Below, in pieces: positions 17,148 through 18,969 of a stretch of DNA of 18,969 bases. How positions within the stretch are numbered: the first letter of the stretch is position 1; each line of letters begins with the position of its first letter. The stretch is from Spirochaetota bacterium (GTDB lineage Bacteria; Spirochaetota; Spirochaetia; DSM-27196; PWMO01): NCBI GenBank assembly GCA_009908735.1, contig JAAAOR010000128.1:1-18969 (forward strand), in the 5' to 3' direction. The position numbers were made by a program, and so were the translations under genes. Below the pieces are notes generated by a model, which saw nothing but the letters and a program-made list of their open reading frames with translations, ran no database searches and was not told where the DNA came from.

Positions 17148-17178
17148 GGCCACGCCCCCTCTCATGGCCACACCGCCT
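17143..17178 (-). repeat. 18-bp tandem duplication creating two adjacent starts
   Basis: CTCATGGCCACGCCCCCT (17143-17160) and CTCATGGCCACACCGCCT (17161-17178) match at 16 of 18 positions. Each copy contains an ATG on the minus strand (17147 and 17165) in the same frame, so the protein would begin VAMRGG-VAMRRR. One copy also contains the TGA that ends the upstream lipoprotein, giving an ATGA overlap. The inner ATG has the better ribosome site. Confidence 0.75.
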
Positions 17179-17659
17179 GAGTGTCCGCGTCCCGTCGCCA
17201 CACATAAGCCGCAAGCGGGTCACGCCACTTCGAGCCGTCTTCGAAGCTGACCTCATGGATGTGAAGCATGTCGACGGTGGGCGGCTCGGCGCTCACCACG
17301 TGGAACGCCGGGCCAAGGTCGACGCAGAACACCCGGCGCTCGCCCGGTGCGAGCCTGATGTCGTTTCGCCATTCGACGATCTGCGGCTCCGGCGCATAGA
17401 GATACGCGGTAGCCCGAAAGCTGGTTGCGGTGAGGGATGTAACGTTTTCAAGCTCGGCGCGAAGGGCAAGCTCCTCAGCGCATGAGCTCTCGCTCTCCGC
17501 GTCGTCTGTGCCATCTGAGTCTTTTGCTCCGCCTGCGCCGTTCGCCACCACCGTAACGTCGATGTAGCGCAGTGGAGCGCCGTCGGGGGAGAGGAAATCG
17601 CAGCCGGTGGTTAGAACACCGACGAGGAAACCGGTCGAAAGAATAGATAAAGCCTTCAC
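17162..17659 (-). CDS. small lipoprotein, unknown function
   Basis: I do not recognise the family. The 165-residue protein starts with a GTG (17659) and a lipoprotein-type signal, FLVGVLTTGC, with Cys20. The residue at -3 is Thr and the Leu is at -4, a relaxed lipobox of the sort accepted in spirochaetes. An acidic Gly/Asp/Ser linker (about 43-60) follows. The rest forms an apparent single beta-sandwich (LRAELENVTSLTATSFRATAYLYAP ... LAPGERRVFCVDLGPAFHVV) ending in AVWP. Two further cysteines (about 60 and 113) could form a disulphide. The only in-frame start is this GTG, and GGGGGA lies unusually close before it. Its stop overlaps the possible ATG of the clostripain-like gene by four bases, so the two are coupled and this is the first visible gene of the RHS run. 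Confidence 0.75.
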   Translation of the reverse strand: MKALSILSTGFLVGVLTTGCDFLSPDGAPLRYIDVTVVANGAGGAKDSDGTDDAESESSCAEELALRAELENVTSLTATSFRATAYLYAPEPQIVEWRNDIRLAPGERRVFCVDLGPAFHVVSAEPPTVDMLHIHEVSFEDGSKWRDPLAAYVWRRDADTQAVWP

Positions 17660-17778
17660 ATCCCCCGTTACTCGCGTTCTCGAGCTGCTGCTTCATGTTC
17701 CGCCCAAATTCGAGCGAAAATTCCGCGGCGTCGTCCAATCCTCTTTTCGCCGAGGGGCGCATCGTGCAACGATGGGGC

Positions 17779-18969
17779 ATGCAGGATACACACCCCATGC
17801 GTTTCGAGGATCTTATGGCGGTGCGCAGAGTCTCCGCGCCCGCTCTGAGCCCCGACGGACGGCGGCTCGCCTACGTCTCAACCACCCACGATCCCCAGGA
17901 AGACGACGTCTCCTCGACGATTATGCTCCTCGACGTCGAGGCCGGCACCGAGCGCGAGTTGACTCCCGGCCGGCACAACGACACGGCACCGGCCTGGAGC
18001 CCCGACGGCCGCCACCTCGCCTTTGTCTCTTCGCGCGAGGAGAAAGAGCAGCTGTGGCTGTTGCCGCTTCGAGACGGCGGGGAAGCACGACGCCTCACGC
18101 AGGGACGCGGCGGCATCATGCAGCCCATTTGGGCGCCGGACGGCCGGCGAATCGCCTTCGCACGCGCATTGTCGAAGCCCGAGGCCGAGCAGACCGGCGA
18201 GGAGGCCGCCCTCCACGCGAAAACCTTCGGACTGTCGAATCAGAAGAGTTCGGCTCGCATCGCGGACGGACTCCTCTTTCGCCATTGGAACTCGTGGCGC
18301 GACGGCAGGCGTAACCGTGTGTTCGTACTCGATATCGAAACCGGTGCAACCGAACAGGTTACGCCGTCGAACCTCGACACCCCGCCGATCTCTCTCGGTG
18401 GGGCACATGACTTCGTTTTCTCCCCGGAAGGTGATGAGCTCTGCTACGTCGCGAATCCCGACGCGGTGGTTGCCGTCTCGACGAACAACTCACTCTTCTT
18501 GCAGAAGCTCTCCGGCATCGAGGCGATTGGTGAGCCTCGGTGTATCTCCCAGACCGAGGCGTCAGACCGTGAGCCGCGCTACAGCCCCGACGGCTCGCGA
18601 ATCGCCTATCTCGGGGCCGAGACCCCGGGCCACGAATCCGACCGCATGCGGGTGAAGGTCTACGACCGCGGGACAGGCAGGACCAGCTCCCTCACCGAGG
18701 ACTTCGATCGCTCCGCGGCCGAGATTGCCTGGCGCGATGATGATGAGATCCTCTTCCTTGCCGCGGATCGCGGTCACGTTTCCCTCTACGGCGTGGGCCG
18801 GCGCGGTGAGGAACCACCGGACGCCGTAGACTCAGCGGCCCCGGTGGCGCAGTACACCTCGGGGATCTATCAGCGCAATCTCCGCGTTCGCTCACACGAG
18901 GAAGTAGTGACGACCCGCGAGACCATGCTCGCCCCCGCGGATCTCTTCACCCTGACCCTGCCCGCCCCC
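17779..18969 (+). CDS. S9-family (prolyl oligopeptidase-type) peptidase, N-terminal beta-propeller, partial
   Basis: The gene runs off the right edge after about 397 codons. It opens with the typical MRFEDLMAVRRVSAPALSPDG start of DPP/acylaminoacyl-peptidase-like S9 proteins. A TolB-like propeller follows, with repeated (S/A)P(D/E)G blade turns: LSPDGRRLAYVS, WSPDGRHLAFVS, WAPDGRRIAFAR, FSPEGDELCYVA, YSPDGSRIAYLG. The alpha/beta-hydrolase domain with Ser-Asp-His would lie beyond the edge, so catalysis cannot be checked. There is no signal peptide, suggesting a cytoplasmic enzyme. The start is not settled: ATG 17779 is used here, GTG 17764 has a better ribosome site (GAGGGG), and ATG 17797 matches the family start (MRFED). 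It diverges from the lipoprotein gene across about 120 bases, where I see no clear promoter. Confidence 0.88.
   Translation, partial: MQDTHPMRFEDLMAVRRVSAPALSPDGRRLAYVSTTHDPQEDDVSSTIMLLDVEAGTERELTPGRHNDTAPAWSPDGRHLAFVSSREEKEQLWLLPLRDGGEARRLTQGRGGIMQPIWAPDGRRIAFARALSKPEAEQTGEEAALHAKTFGLSNQKSSARIADGLLFRHWNSWRDGRRNRVFVLDIETGATEQVTPSNLDTPPISLGGAHDFVFSPEGDELCYVANPDAVVAVSTNNSLFLQKLSGIEAIGEPRCISQTEASDREPRYSPDGSRIAYLGAETPGHESDRMRVKVYDRGTGRTSSLTEDFDRSAAEIAWRDDDEILFLAADRGHVSLYGVGRRGEEPPDAVDSAAPVAQYTSGIYQRNLRVRSHEEVVTTRETMLAPADLFTLTLPAP

Overview
The window is about 19 kb of dense, high-GC bacterial chromosome (single lines hand-counted in the RHS core reach 63-72% GC). The host is Gram-negative. Evidence for this is two predicted outer-membrane beta-barrel proteins, two lipoproteins, and a secreted protein with an NADase-type glycan-binding (discoidin-like) domain. 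That domain is common in spirochaetes, and one lipobox is of the relaxed kind seen there, so a free-living spirochaete or similar environmental Gram-negative is my best guess. No rRNA or other phylogenetic marker is present to prove it. I see no tRNA, rRNA, CRISPR array, IS element or phage gene.

Layout. (1) Positions 1-4894, minus strand: a three-gene run of a small four-helix membrane protein, a large UPF0182 membrane protein and a CDC48/VCP-type AAA+ ATPase cut by the left edge. Spacings of 18 and 2 bases indicate an operon. (2) Positions 5071-6953, plus strand: a phasin-like coiled-coil protein, a YbhB/PEBP-family protein and an aldo/keto reductase, followed by a strong hairpin. (3) Positions 7042-8964: a minus-strand beta-barrel protein with a recognisable promoter, an N-terminally broken DsrE-family remnant, and a plus-strand exported beta-barrel-like protein of unknown role. 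(4) Positions 8961-17659, minus strand: a four-gene envelope/secretion cluster made of a lipoprotein, a clostripain-like lipoprotein that has lost both catalytic residues, a 1994-residue Sec-exported RHS/YD-repeat protein, and a small secreted NADase-type glycan-binding protein 7 bases after the RHS stop. (5) From about 17779 to the right edge, plus strand: the beta-propeller part of an S9-family peptidase.

The most interesting part is block 4. The RHS protein has the canonical PxxxxDPxGL junction followed by a 193-residue C-terminal tip. The tip carries an IPEGEY strand, an IHPN histidine and an SRGC cysteine, the layout of L,D-transpeptidase-like domains (DUF2778/Tlde1-like) or of DUF5675. 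I read it as a candidate peptidoglycan-directed or envelope-acting polymorphic toxin that is exported by Sec rather than by a type VI system. The next gene sits where an immunity gene should be, has a signal peptide as an immunity protein to a periplasmic toxin would need, and shares the tip's low GC. Upstream, the clostripain-like pseudoprotease with an intact scaffold, starting in an 18-bp tandem duplication, completes a possible surface-display system. Function is inferred throughout; no activity is demonstrated by sequence alone.
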